Shown here one piece after another: positions 55,049-64,000 of a stretch of 64,000 nucleotides of DNA. Source of the stretch: Alteromonas sp. RKMC-009. Lineage in GTDB: Bacteria > Pseudomonadota > Gammaproteobacteria > Enterobacterales > Alteromonadaceae. A program made the position numbers and the translations under genes. Below the pieces are notes generated by a model that saw only the letters and a program-made list of their open reading frames with translations, had not been told where the DNA came from and searched no databases. Numbering within the stretch: position 1 is the stretch's first letter; the number at the start of each line of letters is the position of its first letter. The stretch is from positions 2,418,001 through 2,482,000 of the forward strand of contig NZ_CP031010.1 in assembly GCF_003584565.2 (NCBI RefSeq), in the 5' to 3' direction.

Positions 55049-58000
55049 ATGACAGTCACCTCACAGCGGCAGTCGGTGCTGCTTGATAATGTTTTCTCAC
55101 TCATCGAAAAGAAAGTCGATGCGCAGCAAAATGCGCTGGTTAAACAATTCGGCCAACATCTTTTCCAGACAATTTCTAATGATGACCTGGAAGATCGCAA
55201 TGACAGCGACCTCTACGGGGCAACATTAAGTTTGTGGAACGAGTTTTCCTCGTTCGATCCGTCGTCACCGTATATCCGGGTTTTCAATCCTGAAATCGCC
55301 AAACATGGCTGGCATTCAAGCCATACCATCGTTGAAATTATCGTGCGGGACATGCCTTTCCTGGTTGATTCCGTGCGCATGTCGCTGAACCGCCTGAATA
55401 TTACTTCTCATCTCATGTTGCACAGCCCCATCTGGCTGAAACGTGGTGATAAAGGGCAGGTGGAAGCCTTTTACGAAAGCGGCAGGAAAACCAAAGCGGC
55501 CGTCAAAGAAACCGTACTGCTGATTGAAATCGACAGACAGACCGCGAAAAAAGATATTGATAAACTTACCAAAGAACTTCGTTCAGTAGTTGACGAAGTC
55601 TCCCTTGCGGTTGAAGACTGGCAGTCCATGTCGGGTAAGCTGGAAACCGTTATTAAAGATGCTGACAAACACAACTGGCCGGTAGATGCCGATAAGAAAG
55701 CCCAGACTCTGCAGTTTTTAAGCTGGCTGGCTGATCATAATTTCACCATGATGGGCTACCGTTATTACGACGCCCGTGCCATTGAAGGTGATTACCGCTG
55801 GATCCCTGATAATGACAGCAGCCTGGGGCTGATGAAAAAGTCTGTCAGCGATCGTGAGCGTCTGATTTCTAATTTACCGTCGTCTGCGCGGGCTGAAGCT
55901 CTGAGTCAGAATCCGCTGATGTTGACTAAAACCAATTCACGCTCACGGGTACACCGTCCTGCCTATATGGACTATGTGGGTGTGAAGGTATTCAACAGCG
56001 ATGGTGCTGTTGTCGGCGAACACCGTTTCCTGGGTCTGTTCAGTGCTTCTTTCTACAACTCAAGTGCCACTGAAGTGCCGGTGCTGGCGTCAAAAATTAA
56101 AGAAATCTGTACGTTATCCGGCTATGAGCCGGGTACCCACGCGTACAAAGCGTTCGTGAATATTATTGAAACTTATCCACGGGATGAGTTGTTGCAAACA
56201 CCTGCTGCGGAAATGGCTCAAATCATCATGGGTATTTTCCAGATGCAGGAGCGGGGCATTACCCGGTTGTTCGTTCGCAAGGATGTATTTGGCCGCTTTA
56301 TTTCCTGTATGGTGTTTGTGCCCAGAGAGCGCTACAACACCCAGTTGCGTAAAGATACCCAGAACCTGCTGCAGCGCTCATTTGGTACTGATGAAGAAAT
56401 CGAATTTACGACGTTCTTCTCTGAATCTGTGTATGCAAGAACGCACTATATCGCCCGCGTCAAAAACAACAATGTGGAATACGATGTGAAGGAAATCGAG
56501 CAAAACATCATTGAGCTCACCAAAACCTGGAATGACCGTCTGGCATCTGCCATAAAGGCAGCCCATGGTGAAGCATCAGGAAAAGCACTGGAACGTAAGT
56601 ATACCAACGCTTTTTCCCGCAGTTATATGGAGCAGAACCTGCCCAGCGCTGCCCTGATTGATATGGAAAAGCTCGAATTACTGAGTGATGATCATACGCT
56701 GGATATGTTGTTTTACCGTCCGCAGGAAGAAAGTGCTGACAGTCAGGTTGTTAAACTGAAACTGTTCCACCGTGCAGAGCCTATTCACCTTTCTGACGTG
56801 TTACCTATGCTGGAAAACTTCGGCTTGCGCGTTATCGATGAAAGTCCGTACAAAGTCAATTGCGCCGATTCGTCGCTGAACTGGGTAATGGACTTCACCA
56901 TGCTTCATAAGTCCGGTAAAGACCTGGACATGGAGCAGGCACAGGCGCTGTTTCAGGATGCGTTTGCCAAAGTGTGGGCAAACACACTGGAAGATGATGC
57001 CTTTAACCGCCTGATCCTGGGTGCCGGCATGACCGGTCGTAAAGTGACCATTCTCCGTGCCTACGCAAAATATATGCGTCAGACAGGCAGCTCTTTCAGC
57101 CGCGATTACATTGCCAATACGCTGTCTGCCTATCCTGACATTGCCAAGAAACTGGTGGAATTTTTCGACTTACGTTTCGACCCGTTTAAAAAGCGCAGCA
57201 AGAAAAAAGAAGATGCGCTGCTTGATTCAATCAAAGTAGCGCTGGATAACGTCAGCAACCTGGACGACGACCGGATCATCCGCCGTTATCTGGATATGAT
57301 GCTGGCGACACTGCGCACCAACTTCTACCAGAGCGACGATGCCGGCAACGAAAAGCCATATGTATCGTTCAAGATGATGCCGGAAATGATTCCGGAAATG
57401 CCGCTGCCATTGCCTAAATTTGAAATCTTTGTGTACAGCCCCCGTGTGGAAGGTGTGCATTTACGTGGCGGCAAAGTGGCGCGGGGTGGTCTGCGTTGGT
57501 CTGACCGTCAGGAAGATTTCCGCACTGAGATCCTTGGCCTGGTGAAAGCTCAGCAAGTTAAAAATACTGTTATTGTGCCTGTAGGTGCAAAAGGTGGTTT
57601 TGTCTGCAAAAAACTGCCAACAACAGGCGGAAGAGCGGCATTCCAGGCAGAAGGTCAGGCGTGCTACCGTACGTTTATCCGCAGCCTGCTGGATATCACA
57701 GATAACATTGTAAATGGCGAAGTTGTGCCACCAAAAGATGTGGTACGCCTGGACGAAGACGATCCGTATCTGGTTGTTGCTGCAGATAAAGGCACGGCCA
57801 CGTTCTCAGACATCGCAAACGGCATTTCTGAAGAATATAACTTCTGGCTGGGTGACGCTTTTGCTTCCGGTGGCAGCGTGGGCTACGACCATAAGAAAAT
57901 GGGGATTACGGCCCGTGGTGCATGGGAATCGGTTAAGCGCCATTTCCGTGAAGTGGGTATCGACTGTCAGACGACAGATTTCACTGCGGTGGGTGTAGGT

Positions 58001-59887
58001 GATATGGCCGGTGATGTTTTCGGTAACGGTATGTTGCTGTCAAAACACACCCGGTTAATTGCTGCGTTTAACCACCTGCACATTTTCTTCGATCCTGATC
58101 CGGATGCAGCTTCAACCTGGGAAGAGCGTAAGCGCCTGTTTGAAAACCCGGGATTAAGCTGGGAAGACTATGACAGTAAGCTGATTTCTAAAGGCGGTGG
58201 TATTTTCAGCCGTGCGAGTAAGTCCATTAAGCTTACACCGGAAATGAAAAAATGGCTGGGTACCCGTCAGGTGACGATGACGCCGAACGAGCTTATTCAT
58301 AATATCCTCAAAATGCCTGTCGATTTGATCTGGAACGGTGGTATCGGTACTTATATTAAAAGTACTAAAGAGTCTCATGCTGAAGTGGGCGACCGCGCCA
58401 ATGATGATTTACGTGTTAACGGTAAAGACGTTAAGGCGAAAATTGTGGGTGAGGGCGGTAACCTGGGTCTTACGCAGCTTGGCCGTGTGGAATATGCCGC
58501 AAACGGCGGCCGCGTAAATACCGACTTTATTGATAACGTGGGCGGTGTGGACTGCTCGGACAATGAAGTTAACATTAAAATTCTGCTTAACAGCCTGGTG
58601 AGTAACGGTGATTTAACCGTTAAACAGCGAAACAAATTGCTGTACGACATGACCGATGATGTGGCCAAAATCGTGCTGGAAGATTGCTACCGTCAGACCC
58701 AGTCGATTTCCATTACAGAACGGGCAGGTGTATCGCAACTTAAAGAACAGCTGCGGTTCATCCATGGTCTGGAGCGTGAAGGACGTCTTAACCGGGAACT
58801 GGAATTTATTCCTACCGATGATGAAATTTCAGATCGCGTGGCGAAAGACCGGGGACTTACCCGTCCGGAACTGAGTGTGCTGATTGCTTACGGCAAAATG
58901 GTACTCAAAGACGCATTTAATATTCCGGAGATCACAGAGAATCCGTATCACGGTAAACTGCTGGTCAATGCTTTCCCGCCGGTACTGCGTGACAAGTATC
59001 CGGAGCAGATGGAACAGCATCCGCTGCGTGGCGAAATTATCGCAACCAAGTTAACCAATAACATTGTTAACGATATGGGCCTGAATTTCGTGTTCCGTAT
59101 GCAGGAAGAAACCGGTGCAACGGTGGATGAAATCGCTGATGCTTACGCGGTGGTGAAAGGTATTTTCAATATCGATCCGCTCTGGCGCAAAGTTGAAGCG
59201 CTGGACAATGTCATCGACGCTGATCTGCAACTGAGAATTCTGGAGAGTGCCCGTCGTATTATGCGCCGCACTGCGCGCTGGTATATCCGTCACGGCAATA
59301 AATCTCTGGGTATTCATTCTGCGATTGAAGCTTACCGCGCTACCTTTGATAACCTTGCCAGTAACATGCAAAATTATCTGGTCGCTGATGAATATGCTTC
59401 CTTGCAGAAAGAGGCGGCGAAACTGGTTGATAAAGGTGTACCGGAAGATATTGCCACACAAGTGTCCAGTTTCTCGAATCTGTTCTCCAGTCTCGACCTG
59501 GCGCAAATTGATGAAACAGACAGCCATGATACGTCTGTCATCGCCAAGCTGTACTTCCAGTTGGGCGCGAAACTGGAACTGCACTGGTTCCTGGCGCAAA
59601 TAACCAACCAGAACGTCAGTAACCACTGGCAGGCCCTTGCAAGAGCGTCCTACCGTGAAGAGCTTGACTGGCAACAGCGCTCCATTACGCTGAACTTGTT
59701 ACAGTCGCGCCCTGACAGCAAAGATGCCGACGAAATTCTGCAAAGCTGGATGGACAATAATCAGGCTCTGCTGAAACGCTGGTACCACATGATGTCAGAG
59801 TTCAAAACCAGCTCTACACATGAATTTGCGAAATTTTCTGTGGCTTTACGTGAATTGATGCTTTTAAGCGCCAAGTCTAGCCATTAG
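55049..59887 (+). CDS. gdhB: NAD-specific glutamate dehydrogenase, large (180 kDa) type
   Basis: Oxidatively deaminates glutamate to 2-oxoglutarate, mainly catabolic. 1612 residues, the standard length of this class. The N-terminal third holds ACT-like regulatory domains (HTIVEIIVRDMPFLVDSVRMSLNRL). The catalytic core (about 790-1200) has RGGLRWSDRQEDFRTEILGLVKAQQVKNTVIVPVGAKGGFVCKKLP and VGVGDMAGDVFGNGM (NAD-binding region). A long C-terminal helical domain follows. A terminator directly follows. The large class is hexameric and allosterically controlled in studied species. Confidence 0.96.
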   Translation: MTVTSQRQSVLLDNVFSLIEKKVDAQQNALVKQFGQHLFQTISNDDLEDRNDSDLYGATLSLWNEFSSFDPSSPYIRVFNPEIAKHGWHSSHTIVEIIVRDMPFLVDSVRMSLNRLNITSHLMLHSPIWLKRGDKGQVEAFYESGRKTKAAVKETVLLIEIDRQTAKKDIDKLTKELRSVVDEVSLAVEDWQSMSGKLETVIKDADKHNWPVDADKKAQTLQFLSWLADHNFTMMGYRYYDARAIEGDYRWIPDNDSSLGLMKKSVSDRERLISNLPSSARAEALSQNPLMLTKTNSRSRVHRPAYMDYVGVKVFNSDGAVVGEHRFLGLFSASFYNSSATEVPVLASKIKEICTLSGYEPGTHAYKAFVNIIETYPRDELLQTPAAEMAQIIMGIFQMQERGITRLFVRKDVFGRFISCMVFVPRERYNTQLRKDTQNLLQRSFGTDEEIEFTTFFSESVYARTHYIARVKNNNVEYDVKEIEQNIIELTKTWNDRLASAIKAAHGEASGKALERKYTNAFSRSYMEQNLPSAALIDMEKLELLSDDHTLDMLFYRPQEESADSQVVKLKLFHRAEPIHLSDVLPMLENFGLRVIDESPYKVNCADSSLNWVMDFTMLHKSGKDLDMEQAQALFQDAFAKVWANTLEDDAFNRLILGAGMTGRKVTILRAYAKYMRQTGSSFSRDYIANTLSAYPDIAKKLVEFFDLRFDPFKKRSKKKEDALLDSIKVALDNVSNLDDDRIIRRYLDMMLATLRTNFYQSDDAGNEKPYVSFKMMPEMIPEMPLPLPKFEIFVYSPRVEGVHLRGGKVARGGLRWSDRQEDFRTEILGLVKAQQVKNTVIVPVGAKGGFVCKKLPTTGGRAAFQAEGQACYRTFIRSLLDITDNIVNGEVVPPKDVVRLDEDDPYLVVAADKGTATFSDIANGISEEYNFWLGDAFASGGSVGYDHKKMGITARGAWESVKRHFREVGIDCQTTDFTAVGVGDMAGDVFGNGMLLSKHTRLIAAFNHLHIFFDPDPDAASTWEERKRLFENPGLSWEDYDSKLISKGGGIFSRASKSIKLTPEMKKWLGTRQVTMTPNELIHNILKMPVDLIWNGGIGTYIKSTKESHAEVGDRANDDLRVNGKDVKAKIVGEGGNLGLTQLGRVEYAANGGRVNTDFIDNVGGVDCSDNEVNIKILLNSLVSNGDLTVKQRNKLLYDMTDDVAKIVLEDCYRQTQSISITERAGVSQLKEQLRFIHGLEREGRLNRELEFIPTDDEISDRVAKDRGLTRPELSVLIAYGKMVLKDAFNIPEITENPYHGKLLVNAFPPVLRDKYPEQMEQHPLRGEIIATKLTNNIVNDMGLNFVFRMQEETGATVDEIADAYAVVKGIFNIDPLWRKVEALDNVIDADLQLRILESARRIMRRTARWYIRHGNKSLGIHSAIEAYRATFDNLASNMQNYLVADEYASLQKEAAKLVDKGVPEDIATQVSSFSNLFSSLDLAQIDETDSHDTSVIAKLYFQLGAKLELHWFLAQITNQNVSNHWQALARASYREELDWQQRSITLNLLQSRPDSKDADEILQSWMDNNQALLKRWYHMMSEFKTSSTHEFAKFSVALRELMLLSAKSSH

Positions 59888-59910
59888 AATACGCCTATTC
59901 AGAAACGACG

Positions 59911-59936
59911 AAGCCCTGTTTTGACAGGGCTTTTTC
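59911..59936 (+). terminator. Rho-independent terminator after the glutamate dehydrogenase gene
   Basis: AAGCCCTGT-TTTG-ACAGGGCTT hairpin (59911-59932), then TTTC. It sits only 14 bases before the pyrD start, so pyrD must use a promoter overlapping the end of the previous gene or rely on read-through. Confidence 0.88.
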
Positions 59937-59949
59937 TTAGAGAAAGACC

Positions 59950-60957
59950 ATGCAATCCATCGCCCAGAAAATTTTGCTCCAGTGCGAGCCCGAAAAAAGC
60001 CACGATTTTGCCATCAAGTGGCTGCACAGAACCCAGCATACGCCGCTGAAATTACTGTACAGTAATGAAACTATCAGTAAGCCGGTAAAAGTTGCCGGGA
60101 TCACATTTCCAAATGCGGTAGGTCTGGCTGCCGGTCTGGATAAAAACGGCGAATGTATTGATGCCTTTGGCAGCATGGGCTTCGGATTCGTAGAAGTCGG
60201 TACAGTAACACCCCGTCCCCAACCGGGTAACCCCAAGCCCCGTATTTTCCGCCTGCCGGAAAAGCACGCTATCATTAACCGCATGGGTTTTAATAATCAC
60301 GGTGTGGATCATCTGGTCAGTCAGGTAAAAGCGTCCCGTTTCGAAGGGCCGGTGGGAATTAACATCGGTAAAAACAAGGATACTGAAGAAGCTAACGCCA
60401 TTGATGATTACCTCATTTGTCTGAACAAAGTGTATCCTTACGCCAGCTACGTGACAGTGAATATTTCATCTCCCAATACGCCGGGACTGCGTAATCTTCA
60501 GTATGGTGAAGCACTGGATAAACTGCTTAACGGTCTGAAAGATGCACAGGAAAAACTGTGTCAGTCACACGGTAAATATGTGCCCCTGTTCATTAAAATC
60601 GCGCCGGATTTGGCGGATAATGAAATTGAAAGCATCGCCCGTTCACTGATCAACAGTAAAATGGACGGAGTGATTGCTACAAATACCACGCTAAGCCGTG
60701 ACAGTGTTCAGGGACTGAAACACGCTGATGAAGCCGGCGGTTTAAGTGGCGATGTTCTGACGGAAATGAGTCTGGATGTGACACGCAAATTGTCTGCTGC
60801 ACTGGATCGTGCAATTCCAATCATCGGCGTGGGTGGTATTCATGACGCGCAGACTGCAAAAGACCGGCTCGCCGCCGGCGCTTCACTGGTACAGGTATAT
60901 TCGGCGTTTATCTATCAGGGGCCGTCACTAGTGAAAAACATCGTAAAGGCGCTGTAA
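59950..60957 (+). CDS. pyrD: Dihydroorotate dehydrogenase (quinone), class 2
   Basis: Membrane-associated flavoenzyme oxidising dihydroorotate to orotate in pyrimidine synthesis and passing electrons to quinone. 335 residues. N-terminal helices for quinone access ([25 protein letters not shown]), then the FMN barrel: [38 protein letters not shown], the catalytic S174 in [11 protein letters not shown], and [34 protein letters not shown]. The N-terminal extension and catalytic serine place it in class 2. Confidence 0.96.
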   Translation: MQSIAQKILLQCEPEKSHDFAIKWLHRTQHTPLKLLYSNETISKPVKVAGITFPNAVGLAAGLDKNGECIDAFGSMGFGFVEVGTVTPRPQPGNPKPRIFRLPEKHAIINRMGFNNHGVDHLVSQVKASRFEGPVGINIGKNKDTEEANAIDDYLICLNKVYPYASYVTVNISSPNTPGLRNLQYGEALDKLLNGLKDAQEKLCQSHGKYVPLFIKIAPDLADNEIESIARSLINSKMDGVIATNTTLSRDSVQGLKHADEAGGLSGDVLTEMSLDVTRKLSAALDRAIPIIGVGGIHDAQTAKDRLAAGASLVQVYSAFIYQGPSLVKNIVKAL

Positions 60958-61017
60958 AAGCCCTTTTACTTCGATTATTTTTAATCACTGCGCGGGTGCA
61001 GAACGTGTGCAGTTTCT

Positions 61018-63126
61018 ATGAGTGTTATGAATCAAATTATTGTTACAACCAGCCGTGGTCTGGATGAGCTGTTAAAAGCTGAAATTGAAGCGCTTTGTCC
61101 TGATACTGCTTGTCGCTTATCGCCCGGCACAGTAACGTTTACCGGCACCCTTGAACAGGCCTATACCGTTTGTTTATGGTCCAGGCTGGCGAACCGTGTT
61201 ATCTGGGTGCTGGCCGAAGGAAAGTGTGACACAGCAGAATCGTTGTACGATACCGCTTCATCCGTTGACTGGCAGCAACACCTGCGGGCCAGTGACACGT
61301 TGAGTGTACAGTTCAACGGCACCAACCATGCCATTAAAAATTCTCAGTTCGGTGCTGTGCGGATAAAAGACGCCATTGTTGATCAGTTTATGGAAGAGTT
61401 AGATCAACGGCCGTCTGTAGAAAAGAAATTTTCAGATTTTCCTATCTGGGCCCGAGTACACCGGGACAATGTGGTTATCGGCCTGGATATGTCCGGAAAC
61501 AGTCTTCACCAGAGAGCTTACCGTTCGAAAACCGGTGAGGCACCGTTAAAAGAACACGTGGCATGCGCCATGCTAATCCGCTCAGGCTGGACAGCAAATA
61601 CAGATAAACCACTCACGGATCTGTTCTGCGGTTCGGGCACCATCGCTATTGAAGCCGCGTACATTGCCAGAAATATTGCTCCCGGCATCAAACGCAGTTA
61701 CTGGGGCTTCAGTCGCTGGTTGCAACATAACCAGCCGCTGTGGGACAAGATTAACGATGATGCTCTGGCAGCACAAAAGCCCTGTGATATTCGTATCACA
61801 GCTACAGATATTGACCGGAAGCTCATCAATATTGCACGGACGAATGCCGATCAGGCCGGTGTATTTAAAGACATTCATTTTGATAGCTGCGATGCGCTGA
61901 AAGCTGAACCTCAGGTTAAAGAAGCCGGTTATCTGGTCAGTAACCCGCCTTATGGCGAGCGGCTCGGCGAACTCACCGACCTTATCCCGACCTTTTCAGA
62001 ACTGGGTAAGCAGTTAAAAGCGGCCTGGTCAGGCTGGCATGTATCTCTGCTCAGCAGTAACCGCGATTTATTGCGAATGATGAAACTGCGCTCGTCAAAA
62101 GACTACGGCATGAATAACGGTAAGCTGGAATGCCGGCTGGTTAATTATGTCATGGACGAAGACAACTGCCGGCAATTTGGCTCAGACGGGGTGAATCACG
62201 AATTCGCTAACCGGCTGAAGAAGAATCTTAAAAAGCTGAAAAGCTGGGTAAAACAACAGGACACCAACTGTTACCGTATTTATGACGCCGATTTGCCTGA
62301 TTACAATGTGGCTATTGATGTGTATGGTGACTGGCTTGTTGTGCAGGAATATGCGCCACCGAAAACCATTTCTGAAGACAAAGCGCGTCGCCGCTTACAG
62401 GAAGTGCTGTTGCATTTGCCGGCAGTAACCGGCACAAACCCGAAGCAAATTGCGTTAAAAGTGCGCAGCCAGCAAAAGGGTAAAAACCAGTACGAAAAAA
62501 TGGATCAGAAAGGTGATCGGCTGACTGTTTACGAAAACGGTGCGAAACTGCTGGTTAACCTGACAGATTATCTTGATACAGGATTATTTCTCGATCACCG
62601 TGACACCCGTAAACTGGTGTCACAACGGGTGAAAAATAAAGATGTTCTGAACCTGTTTTCATATACTGGCAGTGTCTCTGTGCACGCTGCATTGGGTGGT
62701 GCCCGTTCTGTGACTACTGTCGATATGTCGAAAACCTATCTGGACTGGGCGAAAGACAACATGACACTGAATAAAGTGAAAGGCGCCAATGCCTTTATTC
62801 AGGCTGATTGTACGACGTGGCTAAAAACGCACCCAGGCAAATACGATTTTATTTTTATCGACCCGCCGTCGTTTTCAAATTCAAAACGTATGCAGGACAC
62901 CTTTGATGTTCAGCGTGACCACGTTGCTTTGCTGAAAGATGCGTTCCGTTGTCTGAATGACGGCGGCGAAGTGATGTTTTCGAATAACCGCCGGGGCTTC
63001 AAGCTTGATGCTGATGCGTTAGCCGGAGCCGGATATAAAGACATTGAAGATATTACCGCAAAAACTATTCCGGAAGATTTCGCCCGGCATGCAAATATTC
63101 ACCAATGCTGGACGTTGAAGAAGTGA
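61018..63126 (+). CDS. rlmL: Bifunctional 23S rRNA methyltransferase RlmKL (G2069 N7 / G2445 N2)
   Basis: 702 residues, matching the fused enzyme. N-terminal half: THUMP domain and the RlmL methyltransferase with LFCGSGTIAIEAA and the catalytic NPPYGER. C-terminal half: the RlmK methyltransferase with VLNLFSYTGSVSVHAALGGA and FIFIDPPSFSNSKRM. The ATG at 61018 is used; one at 61027 gives MNQIIVTTSRGL, closer to the E. coli start. The stop overlaps the glutaredoxin-like gene. In E. coli uup also follows. Confidence 0.95.
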   Translation: MSVMNQIIVTTSRGLDELLKAEIEALCPDTACRLSPGTVTFTGTLEQAYTVCLWSRLANRVIWVLAEGKCDTAESLYDTASSVDWQQHLRASDTLSVQFNGTNHAIKNSQFGAVRIKDAIVDQFMEELDQRPSVEKKFSDFPIWARVHRDNVVIGLDMSGNSLHQRAYRSKTGEAPLKEHVACAMLIRSGWTANTDKPLTDLFCGSGTIAIEAAYIARNIAPGIKRSYWGFSRWLQHNQPLWDKINDDALAAQKPCDIRITATDIDRKLINIARTNADQAGVFKDIHFDSCDALKAEPQVKEAGYLVSNPPYGERLGELTDLIPTFSELGKQLKAAWSGWHVSLLSSNRDLLRMMKLRSSKDYGMNNGKLECRLVNYVMDEDNCRQFGSDGVNHEFANRLKKNLKKLKSWVKQQDTNCYRIYDADLPDYNVAIDVYGDWLVVQEYAPPKTISEDKARRRLQEVLLHLPAVTGTNPKQIALKVRSQQKGKNQYEKMDQKGDRLTVYENGAKLLVNLTDYLDTGLFLDHRDTRKLVSQRVKNKDVLNLFSYTGSVSVHAALGGARSVTTVDMSKTYLDWAKDNMTLNKVKGANAFIQADCTTWLKTHPGKYDFIFIDPPSFSNSKRMQDTFDVQRDHVALLKDAFRCLNDGGEVMFSNNRRGFKLDADALAGAGYKDIEDITAKTIPEDFARHANIHQCWTLKK

Positions 63127-63356
63127 AATTAGCGTTTTATACAGGACCGGGTTGTCATTTATGTGATCTTGCCAGTGATGTGCTGGCACAAACTCACCAG
63201 GCGCCGTTGCTGGACATTACAAAATGTAACATCCGCGACGACGCAAACCTGTATCATCTGTATGCAGTCCGTATTCCTGTGATCAAACGCATGGATACCG
63301 GTGCCGAACTTGGCTGGCCTTTTGACGTAGAACAGGCAGAATCCTTTTTATCATGA
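63123..63356 (+). CDS. Glutaredoxin-like protein (DUF836 type)
   Basis: 77 residues from a GTG at 63123 whose sequence overlaps the rlmL stop (GTGA). One thioredoxin-like fold: KLAFYTGPGCHLCDLASDVL with a CxxC redox pair, the cis-Pro in VRIPVIKRMDTG, and ELGWPFDVEQAESFL. Such proteins are often found between rlmL and uup. Role unassigned; probably thiol redox. Its stop overlaps the uup start. Confidence 0.88.
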   Translation: MKLAFYTGPGCHLCDLASDVLAQTHQAPLLDITKCNIRDDANLYHLYAVRIPVIKRMDTGAELGWPFDVEQAESFLS

Positions 63357-64000
63357 GTGTAATTCAGTTAAAAAACATCACCGTTATCTACGGTAATCCG
63401 CCATTACTTGATGGCGTTGAATTAGTGGTTCAACCCGGTGAACGGGTGTGCCTGGTCGGACGAAATGGCAGTGGAAAATCCACGCTTATGAAAGTGCTGG
63501 CCGGAGACATTATCGCTGACGACGGGCAGCGTATTATCGACAGTAAAACCATTGTTGCGAGACTGGAACAGGATCCTCCGCAAACTGTTGATATCTCACT
63601 GTTTGACTATGTGGCCGAAGGGCTTGCCGATGTGGGCGATATTCTTAAGCAGTATTTTCATCAGACCCGTAAGGTGTCGGAAGATCCTTCCGAAGCCAAC
63701 CTGAATAAACTGCAACACCTGCAGGAAGCGCTTGAGAGCCGCGATGCATGGCAGTTCGAGCAGCAAATAGAACAAACCCTTACCATGCTGAAACTGGATG
63801 CGGACATGTCTTTGTCCACGCTGTCCGGTGGCTGGAGAAGAAAAGCGGCACTGGCCAGAGCGCTGGTGCGTCAGCCCGACTTATTACTTCTTGATGAGCC
63901 GACTAACCACCTTGATATTGAAATGATTCGCTGGCTGGAACAAAGCTTAACGGCGTTCCGCGGTGCAATCGTTTTTATCAGTCACGACCGTGCATTCATT
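63353..64000 (+). CDS. uup: ABC-F family ATPase Uup (3' end outside the window)
   Basis: Open from the ATG at 63353 to the window end, 216 residues of a protein that should exceed 600. The first ABC domain shows Walker A GRNGSGKST, the signature LSGGWRRKAALARAL, Walker B LLLLDEPTNHLD and the switch FISHDRAF. The absence of membrane segments and the rlmL neighbour identify Uup, which binds ribosomes or DNA branches. The start overlaps the preceding gene's stop, so the genes are coupled. Confidence 0.93.
   Translation, partial: MSVIQLKNITVIYGNPPLLDGVELVVQPGERVCLVGRNGSGKSTLMKVLAGDIIADDGQRIIDSKTIVARLEQDPPQTVDISLFDYVAEGLADVGDILKQYFHQTRKVSEDPSEANLNKLQHLQEALESRDAWQFEQQIEQTLTMLKLDADMSLSTLSGGWRRKAALARALVRQPDLLLLDEPTNHLDIEMIRWLEQSLTAFRGAIVFISHDRAFI

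Noticed and set aside
59051..59674. A 207-codon minus-strand frame within the glutamate dehydrogenase gene.
   Set aside because: Fully antisense to a well-conserved coding region; no recognisable protein features.

Overview
The window is a stretch of gammaproteobacterial chromosome that looks like Alteromonas or a close relative in the Alteromonadales. The assignment rests on gene content and synteny: proQ-prc, pepN followed by a DUF2835 gene, pyrD-rlmKL-glutaredoxin-uup, pabB-nudL-sdaA, a 1.6k-residue NAD-glutamate dehydrogenase, and a secreted protease with a GlyGly-CTERM tail. It is inferred by eye, not by a database search. No rRNA, tRNA or CRISPR was seen.

Layout. 1-6976 is core metabolism: the tail of an unidentified gene, L-serine dehydratase, CoA pyrophosphatase, aminodeoxychorismate synthase I, class I fumarase and RmuC. 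7219-18366 is an accessory island of small, mostly AT-rich genes, nearly all on the + strand and many separated by imperfect palindromes that resemble integron attC sites. No integrase is present in the window, so it reads as a cluster of attC sites lacking an integrase (CALIN) lodged between rmuC and an Nramp-type transporter gene. Its cargo includes two GNAT acetyltransferases, a CatB/Vat-type acetyltransferase, a VOC protein, a GFA-type zinc protein, a BAAT-type hydrolase, a periplasmic ClpP-like protein, an HExxH protein, a lipoprotein and several small membrane proteins, two of which are paralogues. An IS110/IS1111-family element sits directly against the first attC-like site; its roughly 300-base 3' non-coding end is where this family encodes its guide (bridge/seek) RNA.

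18361-25486 is a minus-strand block: an atypical Nramp transporter, a PepSY membrane protein with a small partner, and a large S8 protease with a GlyGly-CTERM tail. 25872-29674 encodes a branched-chain 2-oxoacid dehydrogenase (E1alpha, E1beta, E2; no E3). 29770-33333 is rlmJ, a eukaryotic-type protein kinase-like gene and tesB, packed with overlaps. 33818-39314 holds an aminotransferase, a SatD/DUF3307 pair, a nucleoside-recognition membrane protein, a SIMPL protein, a free-methionine sulfoxide reductase and a small acidic protein. 39332-47798 carries proQ, prc, two sodium-coupled transporters, pepN and a DUF2835 gene.

48001-54874 is a four-gene cell-envelope operon: a DUF1302 outer-membrane protein, a DUF1329 periplasmic protein, a Ycf48-like propeller and an MMPL-type RND transporter. 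It has a palindrome upstream and a terminator at its end, and looks like a complete trans-envelope transport machine of unassigned substrate. The window closes with NAD-GDH, pyrD, rlmKL, a glutaredoxin-like protein and the start of uup.

The strongest candidates for something new are the integrase-less cassette array with its IS1111-like guest, the four-gene envelope operon, and the kinase-like protein between rlmJ and tesB.
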